Part shown: positions 7,405-16,400 of the stretch, in pieces
Layout of the letters: every line of letters begins with the position of its first letter
Numbering within the stretch: position 1 is the first letter of the stretch
DNA from: Myxococcota bacterium
Lineage (GTDB): Bacteria; Myxococcota; JAJVIH01
Assembly: GCA_022072125.1 (NCBI GenBank)
Contig: JAJVIH010000016.1
Span: forward strand, 291,205 to 355,204
DNA: 64,000 nucleotides
Direction of reading: 5' to 3'
The notes under the pieces: model-generated
The model's input: only the letters and a program-made list of their open reading frames with translations
Database searches by the model: none
Told to the model about the DNA's origin: nothing
Position numbers and translations under genes: made by a program

Positions 7405-10400
7405 GCCGTTTCGCCGGCGAAGCGGAAGCCCTGGCGCTGGACGAAGCTGCGCGCATCCGGGTGGTGACGGACCTGTCCGGCAATCTGCTGGTGGAGGCGG
7501 GAGCGGGCAGCGGCAAAACCACCATCATGGTGGCGCGCATCATCACCGGGCTTGCATGGGGGCGCTTCGCCATCCATGAGGTCGCGGCGATCACCTTCCT
7601 GCGCAAGGCCGCGGCGGAAATGCGCGAACGCCTGCGCGCCTCGCTGGAGTGGATTCTCCAGCGGAACGGCGCTGTCATGGACGAAGACATACAATCGCCG
7701 CGCACGGCGGCGCTCGCCCAGGCCTGGCGCTGGTGCCTGGATCACCGTCCGGAAGCGCTGGCGCCTCAGGACCTGATCGCCAATCTCTCCCGCGCGCGCG
7801 AGGGCGTTGAAAGCGCCAGCATCACCACCATTGACGCCTTCTGTCTGAACGTGCTGCGAAGCTTTCCGGTGGAGGCGCAAGTCCGCCCCACCCTGGAGAT
7901 CCTGGACGAGGAAAGCCCGCGCAGCCCCTTGCGCACGCTGTGGAAATCCTGGTGGCGAACCGTCATGGATCACCCGCCCGCTCACCTGGAAAAACCGGTG
8001 CGCGAACTGGCCGGGCGCTGGCGCGAACAGCCGGAACTAGAATTCAATCCCGATGACATTTTCAGGGCCGCCGGCATCATCACGCAGAATTTTGACCTGA
8101 CGCCGCAGAGGAATGACGCGCCCGATCTGGAGTGGGACATTCCCATCGCCAATGTTCGGGATGTGCTGGCCAAGGCGCTGGAAATCGCCGCCAAATGCAA
8201 TAACCCCGGGGACAAGCTCTACCAGCACTACGCCGGTTTCTTCGCCTGGGCCCGGTCGTGGCTGGCGAAGGCGCACGATCAGCAGTTGCAGGACGTGATG
8301 GAACAGGGGCCCATTCTGGAGCGGTTGGTGAGAAGTCCAGGCAACCAGGGCTCCGCCCGGAACTGGGATGGCGACATCAAGGAGTTGCGGAATGAACTGA
8401 GGCGGCTCACGGCGGAACAGTCAGACAACCATCCGGAATTATGGCTGGCGGTTTACAATCCGCTCAATAATCACCTGCACCGCCAGGCGATGGAACTGGC
8501 GCTGGATTTCGCCCGTGCGGCCCACGAACTGCGTTTCAGCCGCGGCGTGTTCGCGTTCAGCGATATCCTGCTCATCGTGCGCGACCTGTTGGTCCGCAAC
8601 CGTGTGGTGCGCAAGCGCCTGCATGATCGCTACAAAACCCTGATGGTGGATGAATTTCAGGACACCGATCCAGTACAGGCGGAGATCGCCTGGCTGCTGA
8701 CCAGCGATCCGGAGACATCTCCCGGTTCTGGATATCCCGGCCCCGCATGGAAATCGCTGAGACCGCTTCCCGGCCGGCTGTTTCTGGTGGGCGATCCCAA
8801 ACAGTCCATCTATCGTTTCCGCCGCGCCGATACCGCGCTGTACAACGAGGTCCGCGGAATCGCCGCCGCGGGGCAGGCGTTGTCCCTGGTCGAACTCACC
8901 CGGAATTTCCGCAGCCGCGCAGGCGTCATTCACCTGGTCAACCGGATTTTTGAACAGGAAATGGCGCCTGCGGCCAATCCCTCGGGTTCCCAGGCGCCCT
9001 TCGCCGCGCTGACCCCCACCCGCGACAACCAGCATGGCTGCGTGATTGAACTGCAGTATGGCCACGGCCGCGAGTTTGGCGCTGTCGCGAAGGTGCGGGA
9101 GTACGAAGCGGAGCAGGTCGTCCGGTGGATTGCCGCCCGGCTCAACCAGGCCGCCGATCCGCGCGAAGAGGCGGGCCGCATCTGTCTGCTGTTCCGTAGC
9201 AAGGGGGACGCCTGGGATGAATACGAGCACGCCCTGCGCTCCACCGGCATTCCCTTCGTGGTCGAGGGCGGCCATGGGGTGTTGCCGCGCGCGGAGGTGC
9301 TGGGGTTGCTGTCGCTGCTGCGCGCGTTGGAGCATCCGGAGGATCAGATGGCGCTGGCGGCCGCGCTGCGTTCGCCGCTGCTTTGCGTGAGCGACGAGGA
9401 ATTGCTGGCTCATCGGGGCAATGGCGGTTCCTGGAGGCTGCTGGACGTCTCGAATGATCGCGTTCCCGGCCGCGCCGCGGCATGGATTTGCAAGCTGCGC
9501 GTGTTGCGGACGCAGGTGTTGCGGGCGGACCGCGCGGGCGCGCTGATGCGGCAATGGCTTGGCGCGGAGGGGGTTCTCCCCGCCATCCAGCTTCAGCCGC
9601 AGGGGGATCAACGCTGCGCCAACCTGCTGATGATCCTGAGCCGCGTGGATGATCTGATGGCCCGCGAGAGCGTGACCTTTCGCGGCGCGGTCCGTTATCT
9701 GCGCGCCCAGTACGACAGCGAGGCCGAACTGAACGAGCCGATCTTGCCGGTTGGCGGCGGCTTTGTGCGCATGATGACCATCCACAAATCCAAGGGGCTG
9801 GAGTTCGGTGCGGTGGTGATGTGCGACGCGATGTATGCGGGCGCCCCACGCTATATCCGCGACACCACGCCGAGAGGCGGCGGAAAAATATACCTGCGCA
9901 TTGACAAACTGGAGCCTCCGGGCTGGAAGGAAGCCATCGCCCGCGAAAAACAGATGGAGCGGGAGGAACTCATCCGCCTCAAATACGTGATGGCCACCCG
10001 CGCGCGCGACGAACTGGTGATTCCCAGCTTCAAGGGACATATGGAACGCCGGGAAAACACCCCGGGGTTCCTGGCCCCCTTTCTGACCGCCATCGAGGAA
10101 GGTCATTGTCCCGAGGCGTTGCGCATCCACCTGAATGATTTGCCGCCGTCCGCTCCCCCCGCGCCGCCCCCCTGGGAAGAACTCACGGCCCCGGACCCCG
10201 CGCCGCTGGAGGCGATGTCACGGGAAATCCGGCGCCGCGAGACGATCATCGCCCGCGCGTCCGCTCCATCGTTCGCGATTGTCCGGCCATCATACGTGGA
10301 AGAAGGAATATCCGGAGGGGATGATGAGGATCCGGTTTCCCCGGCGGAAGAAGCGGAATTTATCCGGAGAAAACGTGAAGAAACTTTCCTGCGGGAGGAT

Positions 10401-10922
10401 GCCGCGCGTTTTGGCGATCTGTGCCATGGCCTGCTGGAGGCCTTCGCCGCCTGTCCGGCGTTGGTGGAAGATCGCGGCCGCGTGGGGCGGCTCGCCATCG
10501 CCAGCGGATTCAGGCCGGATGAACTGGATCGGGCCTTTGCGTTGTGCGTCAGGGCCTGGCGGCATCCGGAATTGATCCTGGCGCGCCAGGGCCTTTGGCA
10601 TGCGGAATATCCCGTGGCGGCATGGCTGGATGGCGTGCTGGTGGAAGGTCAGGCCGATCTGGCGTGGCGTGGAGCCGGAGGCTGGCGCATCGTGGATTTC
10701 AAAACCGGACATGCAGGCGCCGGCGCCGAGGAACTGTTTCAGGCTTACGGCGGACAACTGGGCGCTTATCTCACCGCGCTGGAAATGATGTCCGGCGAGG
10801 CGGTGGAGGCGGTGGGACTGTTCAAACTGGAAAGCGGAGATCTCTTCTGGCGCGTGGCGGATGATCAATTACGCGCCCGGGCGAGGGAATCCCTGCGTGC
10901 AGCGGCTGGCGCGGCCCGGTGA
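7401..10922 (+). CDS. AddA/RecB-like UvrD-family helicase-nuclease
   Basis: 1173-residue SF1A helicase with C-terminal nuclease, the motor partner of the preceding gene in a double-strand-break end-processing complex. All helicase motifs are visible: Walker A GAGSGKTT (34-41), motif Ia TFLRKAAAEMRERL, Walker B/II VDEFQDTD (Asp417-Glu418), III LVGDPKQSIYRFRRAD, IV TRNFRS, V MMTIHKSKGLEF and VI YVMATRARDEL. The C-terminus has RFGDLCHGLLEA, GQADLAW and IVDFKTG (Asp1099, Lys1101), a RecB-type PD-(D/E)XK site. GTG at 7401 is the start: it overlaps the upstream TGA as GTGA and has AGGA six bases before it. The frame is open further upstream, but that is shadow sequence over the AddB-like gene. Whether it recognises a Chi-like octamer cannot be told. 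Confidence 0.9.
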   Translation: MSRFAGEAEALALDEAARIRVVTDLSGNLLVEAGAGSGKTTIMVARIITGLAWGRFAIHEVAAITFLRKAAAEMRERLRASLEWILQRNGAVMDEDIQSPRTAALAQAWRWCLDHRPEALAPQDLIANLSRAREGVESASITTIDAFCLNVLRSFPVEAQVRPTLEILDEESPRSPLRTLWKSWWRTVMDHPPAHLEKPVRELAGRWREQPELEFNPDDIFRAAGIITQNFDLTPQRNDAPDLEWDIPIANVRDVLAKALEIAAKCNNPGDKLYQHYAGFFAWARSWLAKAHDQQLQDVMEQGPILERLVRSPGNQGSARNWDGDIKELRNELRRLTAEQSDNHPELWLAVYNPLNNHLHRQAMELALDFARAAHELRFSRGVFAFSDILLIVRDLLVRNRVVRKRLHDRYKTLMVDEFQDTDPVQAEIAWLLTSDPETSPGSGYPGPAWKSLRPLPGRLFLVGDPKQSIYRFRRADTALYNEVRGIAAAGQALSLVELTRNFRSRAGVIHLVNRIFEQEMAPAANPSGSQAPFAALTPTRDNQHGCVIELQYGHGREFGAVAKVREYEAEQVVRWIAARLNQAADPREEAGRICLLFRSKGDAWDEYEHALRSTGIPFVVEGGHGVLPRAEVLGLLSLLRALEHPEDQMALAAALRSPLLCVSDEELLAHRGNGGSWRLLDVSNDRVPGRAAAWICKLRVLRTQVLRADRAGALMRQWLGAEGVLPAIQLQPQGDQRCANLLMILSRVDDLMARESVTFRGAVRYLRAQYDSEAELNEPILPVGGGFVRMMTIHKSKGLEFGAVVMCDAMYAGAPRYIRDTTPRGGGKIYLRIDKLEPPGWKEAIAREKQMEREELIRLKYVMATRARDELVIPSFKGHMERRENTPGFLAPFLTAIEEGHCPEALRIHLNDLPPSAPPAPPPWEELTAPDPAPLEAMSREIRRRETIIARASAPSFAIVRPSYVEEGISGGDDEDPVSPAEEAEFIRRKREETFLREDAARFGDLCHGLLEAFAACPALVEDRGRVGRLAIASGFRPDELDRAFALCVRAWRHPELILARQGLWHAEYPVAAWLDGVLVEGQADLAWRGAGGWRIVDFKTGHAGAGAEELFQAYGGQLGAYLTALEMMSGEAVEAVGLFKLESGDLFWRVADDQLRARARESLRAAAGAAR

Positions 10923-11039
10923 CGGGCGCCTGGCGTCTTGCCGCTGGATGGCGTCCCGCGTTTCCGCCCGGGCCGGGCGCGGATGAAGCCGTTTGTATGG
11001 TCATTCGCCGGACCACGAACCGCGCCAGCGCGGCGGGGA

Positions 11040-11249
11040 TCAGATTGGATAGATGAAGATATTGTAGCTGCTGGCGACGAAGACCAGCACGCCGATCAGC
11101 GCCAGGATGATCACGATCGGAATCAGGAAAAATTTCCGGTTCTGGCGAGCGTATTCGACAAATTCCCGGAAAAACCCCTTGTCCTCGACCTGTGGCGGCA
11201 GTTTGCGTCCGCCGCCATCTTCCCCGGGCTGATTGGTCTGCTCGCTCAT
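11040..11249 (-). CDS. SxtK-like small membrane protein (DUF5989)
   Basis: 69 residues: an acidic, Gly-rich N-terminus, an amphipathic segment with FFREFVEYARQNRKFF, then one transmembrane helix (LIPIVIILALIGVLVFVAS). This is the DUF5989 pattern, known from SxtK of saxitoxin clusters and from many gene sets with a carbamoyltransferase and SxtJ; the biochemical role is unknown. ATG 11249 was preferred over an in-frame TTG at 11267 because it starts one base after the SxtJ stop (TGA-C-ATG). It is the last gene of the minus-strand operon and converges with the AddA-like gene; no clear T-tailed terminator is seen in the 117-base gap. Confidence 0.8.
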   Translation of the reverse strand: MSEQTNQPGEDGGGRKLPPQVEDKGFFREFVEYARQNRKFFLIPIVIILALIGVLVFVASSYNIFIYPI

Positions 11250-11250
11250 G

Positions 11251-11685
11251 TCAATATTGCCGTTCAATATGCCGGTCGCCCAGGGGACGCGGCTTGACCG
11301 TTTTCCAGTAGGAGGCCCCGGGCGGCGCGGGACGAACGCCCATGGGGTCCTGTCCCGAGAGTTTCATCCACAACCCGATGGGCCACATTACCAGAAACCA
11401 GGTGATCAGCAACAGCAGGCGCGCCAGGAGCCCGCCAATCAATTGGTTGATCGCGCTGACCGCCGCATGAACCGGGTGGAAGACCCGTGGAGCCAGCCGC
11501 GCGGCGATGGCGCAGGCGGCGCCAGCCGCCAGGCAGAGTCCGGCCGCCAGCCAGCGTCCTTTCCAGGGGCCGAGAAACAACGCCAGCAGGCCCAGGCCGC
11601 CCAGCAGTTCCAGTCCAGTGCGGCGAATCCGCGCCGGTGAATGGTCAATCTCAATCCAGTTCAAAACGGGTCTTCCATGCGCCAT
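11251..11685 (-). CDS. SxtJ-like membrane protein
   Basis: About 144 residues with three to four hydrophobic helices (GLELLGGLGLLALFLGPW, WLAAGLCLAAGAACAIAARL, LLARLLLLITWFLVMWPIGLW). It ends in the family-typical 'PIGLWMKLSGQDPMGVR' and 'SYWKTV' segments of the SxtJ family, which sits beside carbamoyltransferases of the SxtI/NodU type. Function is unknown; a membrane scaffold for the carbamoyltransferase is an inference. The start is uncertain: ATG 11685 overlaps the carbamoyltransferase gene by 35 bases, and a TTG at 11664 would shorten the overlap to 14. The next gene begins one base after this stop. Confidence 0.8.
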   Translation of the reverse strand: MAHGRPVLNWIEIDHSPARIRRTGLELLGGLGLLALFLGPWKGRWLAAGLCLAAGAACAIAARLAPRVFHPVHAAVSAINQLIGGLLARLLLLITWFLVMWPIGLWMKLSGQDPMGVRPAPPGASYWKTVKPRPLGDRHIERQY

Positions 11686-13468
11686 CGTCGCGGAAGGGCG
11701 GCTGCTGGTCCTTCAGCAGCAATCGTCCGCCGATGGCGAGAACATCCATGTTGGTGCGCATGAAACAGACATAGGCCTCCTGCGGGGTATTCACAATCGG
11801 CTCGCCGCGCACGTTGAATGACGTGTTGATCAGCACGGGGCATCCGGTCTGGGCGTGAAACTCCCGGAGCAGGCGGTGGAAGATGGGATTGCGGGCTTCA
11901 TCCACCGTCTGCAGGCGCGCGGAATAATCCACGTGGGTGACAGCGGGAATGATCGATCGCGGCACATTGAGCTTGTCCACGCCGAACAGCGCTTGTTGTT
12001 CTTCCGTCATGGCGATGCGCAGGTTCTCCCGCACCGGGGCGACCTGGAGCATGTAGGGCGAATCATCGTCGAACTCGAAGTATTCGTTGACGTATTCACG
12101 CAGCACCGCCGGCGCGAACGGACGGAACGATTCGCGGAATTTGATCGCCAGGTTCATGCGGCTTTGCATCTGGCGATCGCGCGGGTCGCCAAGAATGGAT
12201 CGCGCTCCCAGCGCGCGCGGGCCAAATTCCATGCGCCCCTGAAACCAGCCCGCCACCTTGCCTTGGGCCAGCAATTGGGCGGTCCTGCGGATCAGTTCGT
12301 CCTGTTCCAGCGCCTCGGAGCGGGCGCCAAAGGCCGCCAGCGCTTCATCTATTTCCTGGCTGGAATACTCCGGGCCCAACAGCGACCCCTGCTGGCTGTC
12401 GGATGGGATCGGATCGCGCCGGTTTTCCAGGTACTGGTGCCAGAGGTAGAGCGCGCAGCCCAGCGCACCGCCGGAATCGCCCGCGGCGGGCTGAATCCAC
12501 ATTCCGTCAAAGATTCCCTCGCGGTGGATTTTGCCATTGGCCACGCAATTCAGGGCGACGCCGCCCGCAAGACACAGGTTGCGAAGACCGGTTTCTTTCC
12601 GGACATGGCGCGCCAGGCGCAACATCACCAGTTCGCATACATCCTGAACCGAACGCGCCAAGTCCATGTCCCGCTGGGTCAGACGGGATTCGGGTTTGCG
12701 CGGCGGACCGCCAAACAGATGGTGAAAACGTCCGCTGGTCATGGTCGTCCCGGCCATGTAATTGAAATAATCGGGGTTGAGGCGGAATGATCCGTCGTCG
12801 CGCAGATCAATGAGATGTTCCAGAATCGTCTGGACATACCGTGGCTCGCCGTAGGGCGCGAGGCCCATGACCTTGTATTCGCCGGAATTGATTTTGAAGC
12901 CGGTGTACCAGGTGAAGGCGCTGTACAGCAGACCCAGCGAATGGGGGTAGTCGAGCCGCGCCCGCAATTCGATGCGGGCGTCCGAACCCACGCCCCAACT
13001 GGTGGTGCTCCACTCCCCCACGCCGTCCACGCAGAGCAGGGCCGCTTCCCGGAATGGCGAGGGAAAGAACGCGCTGGCGGCGTGCGATTCATGGTGATCG
13101 CCGAAGAAGATGGGGCCCTGATAGCCCTCGAGATGGCGGCGGATTTCCCGCGGCAGATTGATTTTCTGCTTGAGCCACGAGGGCATCACCTGCATGTACT
13201 GGACCAGGCCGCGAGGAGCGAAGGACAGGTAGGTCTCCAGCAGGCGCCCGAATTTCACCAGCGGCTTGTCGTAGAACACCACCGCATCCAGCCCGCGGAC
13301 CTGCACGCCGGCGCGCCGCAGGCACCATGCCGCCGCGCGGGAGGGAAACGCCGCGTCATGACGGATGCGGGTGAAGCGCTCTTCCTGCGCCGCCGCGGCG
13401 ATGCGGCCATCCTGGACCAGCGCCGCCGCCGAATCGTGATACCACGCCGAAATTCCCAGGATATTCAT
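11651..13468 (-). CDS. SxtI/NodU-type O-carbamoyltransferase
   Basis: 605-residue carbamoyltransferase that moves a carbamoyl group from carbamoyl phosphate, via carbamoyl-adenylate, to a hydroxyl of an unknown acceptor. The N-terminal kinase-like (YrdC/HypF-related) domain shows NILGISAWYHDSAAALV, GDHHESHAASAFFPS with metal-binding histidines, and VDGVGEW. 'GLAPYGEPRY', 'LCLAGGVALNCVANG' and 'QPAAGDSGGALGCAL' follow. The C-terminal domain has WFQGRMEFGPRALGARSILGDPR and CPVLINTSFNVRGEPIV. Start 13468 is one base after the stop of the long upstream gene (TAG-A-ATG), implying coupling. With SxtJ- and SxtK-like genes downstream this is an sxtIJK-type set; the acceptor could be a polysaccharide or lipid, but no sugar-synthesis gene is adjacent to show which. 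Confidence 0.92.
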   Translation of the reverse strand: MNILGISAWYHDSAAALVQDGRIAAAAQEERFTRIRHDAAFPSRAAAWCLRRAGVQVRGLDAVVFYDKPLVKFGRLLETYLSFAPRGLVQYMQVMPSWLKQKINLPREIRRHLEGYQGPIFFGDHHESHAASAFFPSPFREAALLCVDGVGEWSTTSWGVGSDARIELRARLDYPHSLGLLYSAFTWYTGFKINSGEYKVMGLAPYGEPRYVQTILEHLIDLRDDGSFRLNPDYFNYMAGTTMTSGRFHHLFGGPPRKPESRLTQRDMDLARSVQDVCELVMLRLARHVRKETGLRNLCLAGGVALNCVANGKIHREGIFDGMWIQPAAGDSGGALGCALYLWHQYLENRRDPIPSDSQQGSLLGPEYSSQEIDEALAAFGARSEALEQDELIRRTAQLLAQGKVAGWFQGRMEFGPRALGARSILGDPRDRQMQSRMNLAIKFRESFRPFAPAVLREYVNEYFEFDDDSPYMLQVAPVRENLRIAMTEEQQALFGVDKLNVPRSIIPAVTHVDYSARLQTVDEARNPIFHRLLREFHAQTGCPVLINTSFNVRGEPIVNTPQEAYVCFMRTNMDVLAIGGRLLLKDQQPPFRDDGAWKTRFELD

Positions 13469-13469
13469 T

Positions 13470-16400
13470 CTACCGGAAGCGCTGGCGGCCTTCGTGTTCC
13501 CACCACGACTCCCACTGGGTGATGGATTCGACGCGCTCGTCCGGCCTTCCCATGGCGTTGAATCCAAAACCATGGGGCACAATCCTGCGGAGTTCGGTGT
13601 CGGCGAGTTGCCGCAACTGCGGCGAGGTGGAAGACAGCGCGTCAATCAGCCAGTGAACGCGGTGGACCGCGCGGTTTTCATCGCGCCATTTTATCCATGC
13701 CTGGATGTCCAGGCCGAAGTCGTGGCGGGTCAGTTCGATCAACGCCTCGCGTGCGGCGGGCGGCACGTCGGGGTGGGGGTCGCCCAGGCGCTGGATCAGC
13801 AGATCGATCGCCGTGGTGTCGCGGAACCGGGCCAGCGCCTGGCACGCCAGCTTGCGGCGCAATGGATTCTCCGAGAGCGCTTCGCCCTGCAGGTACTCAA
13901 TCGCGTGCCGGAATTCCGGCAGAACCTGGTGGCGCATCAGGGCTTCGCGCGCGGCCATGCGGACCGTGGGTCCGGGATCGAACAGCAGGCGCGCCAGCGG
14001 CGTGATCGCCCGCGGATCGAGGATTTCGGTGAACAGGAAGGCGGCGTAGAAGCGGGTCAGCACATCGGGCGAGCGATGCATGCGCAGGATGTACTCCACC
14101 GCCGACGGGCCGATATCAATCAATAGAGACAACAACAGTCCGTGTTCGCGCAGGTTTTCGATGCCCAGGGGGCTCGACACGCCCTCGGGGAAACGCAACG
14201 GTCCGGGGAAGCCATCCATCAGCGCCTCGATGGTCTGCCCCTTGCGCTCGACCAGGATGGCGTAATCGGGATCGTTGCGCGGGGCGCTCAGCCCCTGCAG
14301 CCGCGAGAAGCGCTGGCGTATATCCTCCAGTTCGGCGCGCTCGCCGGGTGTGAGCATGCGCTCCTGCTCGGACAGGCCGGGCAGGCTGTCAATGCCAGGA
14401 ATGGATTCGCCGGAAATGCTGCGGTTCTTCTTGCGCCAGCGGATGATGCGCTCCAGCGCCCTTCCCACCTGGGTGGCGAACACGATGAGCGAGGTGACGG
14501 CGAAGCTGCCCATGGGCGTGGGGCCGTTGTCCACGTACAACAGGGCGACCACGCGGTGCGCGACCTTGACGGGCAGCAGCAGCAGGTTGACGGGAGGCTG
14601 GACACCCAGCGTCTCGTAAAATCTGGCCGCGATGGAGCCCTTGTCGGGGGGGCCCAGGTAATGGCTTTGCCCGGCGATGGCGGTGCGGAAAAACGAAGGA
14701 GAGTCCAGGTGCAGATCCAGCGACTCCACCGCGCTGGAATCGCCCATGGACAACGCTGCTTCCCATCCCAGCAGATCGCCCGCGCTGGTGTGCAGCAGCA
14801 TGACCACGTTGCCGCCGAAGCGCGCGCAATAACGCATGGCGATGTTGACCACGTCATCGCGGTCCTTCGCCGCCGCCAGCAAATCAATGGCCTGGTGGAG
14901 GGTCCAGTCCACTTTCTGCGCGCGCTCGGCGCGGCGGGCCTGGCGTTTCTCCGCTTCCGTCTCCCGCGCCAGCAGGTTGCTGAACACGGCGGAAACCGGC
15001 CGTTCCGGTTCGGCGCCGCCTCCGGTTTCGTCGAAGGTGGGTATCTCCAGCCGTTCGAGGGAGGCGAGCCTGCGCTGCATTTCCGGTCCCTCGGCTCCCG
15101 CGAAGGAGATTTCTCCAATATCGCTGCCGGAATCGGGCGGCGCCGGACGGACCACCTTCGCCGCCGGAAGCTGGTCCGCCTCCATCAGGTCGAGGAAATT
15201 GTCCTCCACGCCGGTCTGGCTGGGCGGCCTCGCGGCCTCGCGGATGGCCTGCGCGGTAGAGGGATCGGCCGCCTCCTCGTCCGAAACAATATCCGATTCG
15301 CTGACCTCGATGGATGTGGAGATGCGCATCGGATCGGGTTGCGTGGGCAATCCTTCAAATGCGGGCGCGGGCGGACCGCCGGTTTCTTCCACCACCATGC
15401 TTTCGGTCACCGGCATGGTCATCGCGGAGGGTTCAGGCTCCGCCGCCAGGTCCGGTCCCTCCACCGCCGGCGGGGCGGCGGTCAACCCGCCGGCGGGGGT
15501 GGCGGCCGCGGCCGCATGGGCTGGTGTTTCCCTGGAACCTGGAGTGGAAAGCCCCACCAGGTCCAGCGGTCCCAGTTCGTCGAGGATTTCATCGGCGATG
15601 GAGCGGAACTGTTCGACGCGCTCCTGTTCTTCTTCCTCTTCGAGCAGATCCGGCGTCAGTTCATCCAGCCCGGATTCATCCACTGACGATTCCGGCGCGG
15701 GTTTCATGCCTGGATCGGTGTCCGGCGTGCGATGGGGTTGTCCTTCGTCGCCTGAATCACTGGTTTGCTCCCGCAACACATCAATGATGCCCGGCCGGCT
15801 GTAAGGCTCCACCGGCGAACCGGGAGCCATGAACAGATCAAAGGGCATCCGCGCGGTGACAGGGGCTTGCGGCGGTTCTGGCAGTGGAGCGGTCTCGCCG
15901 ACGGACACCAGTACGGATTCCTGCTTGAGTTCCTCGGCGGCGATTTCCATGGGAGAAGGCGGCTCGGGCGGGACCTCCTGCTCCATTCTGTCTTCTTCGG
16001 CGGCGGCCTGCTCAAAATCCTGGATCGGCGGCTCGGGTTTTTCCCCACCGGGCGGATGGGGTGTTTCCGGAACGGCGCTGACCTCTTCCAGCGCAAAGAT
16101 CTCTCCGGATTCTTCCTCTCCGGCGCCTCCCACCTCTTCCACCACGGCCTCGACGGTTCCGGCGTTTGGCTCTTCAGCGGTTTCACCTCCGGGGCTGCTT
16201 TCAGCGGCGGACGGCGGCTCCAGCATGTGTTCAAACGCGGCGTCGAGATTGGGCGCAGGCCCGGATTCGCTGATCTGTTTGGGTAACGCCTTGACCTGGG
16301 TATTGGACAACAGGGAATCGCGGTTGATCGCGCCCGGGGTCTCCTCGATGGCTTGCAGCAGCGGATAGATTTCCGAGGCGGCGACCTTTTCGGCATCCCG

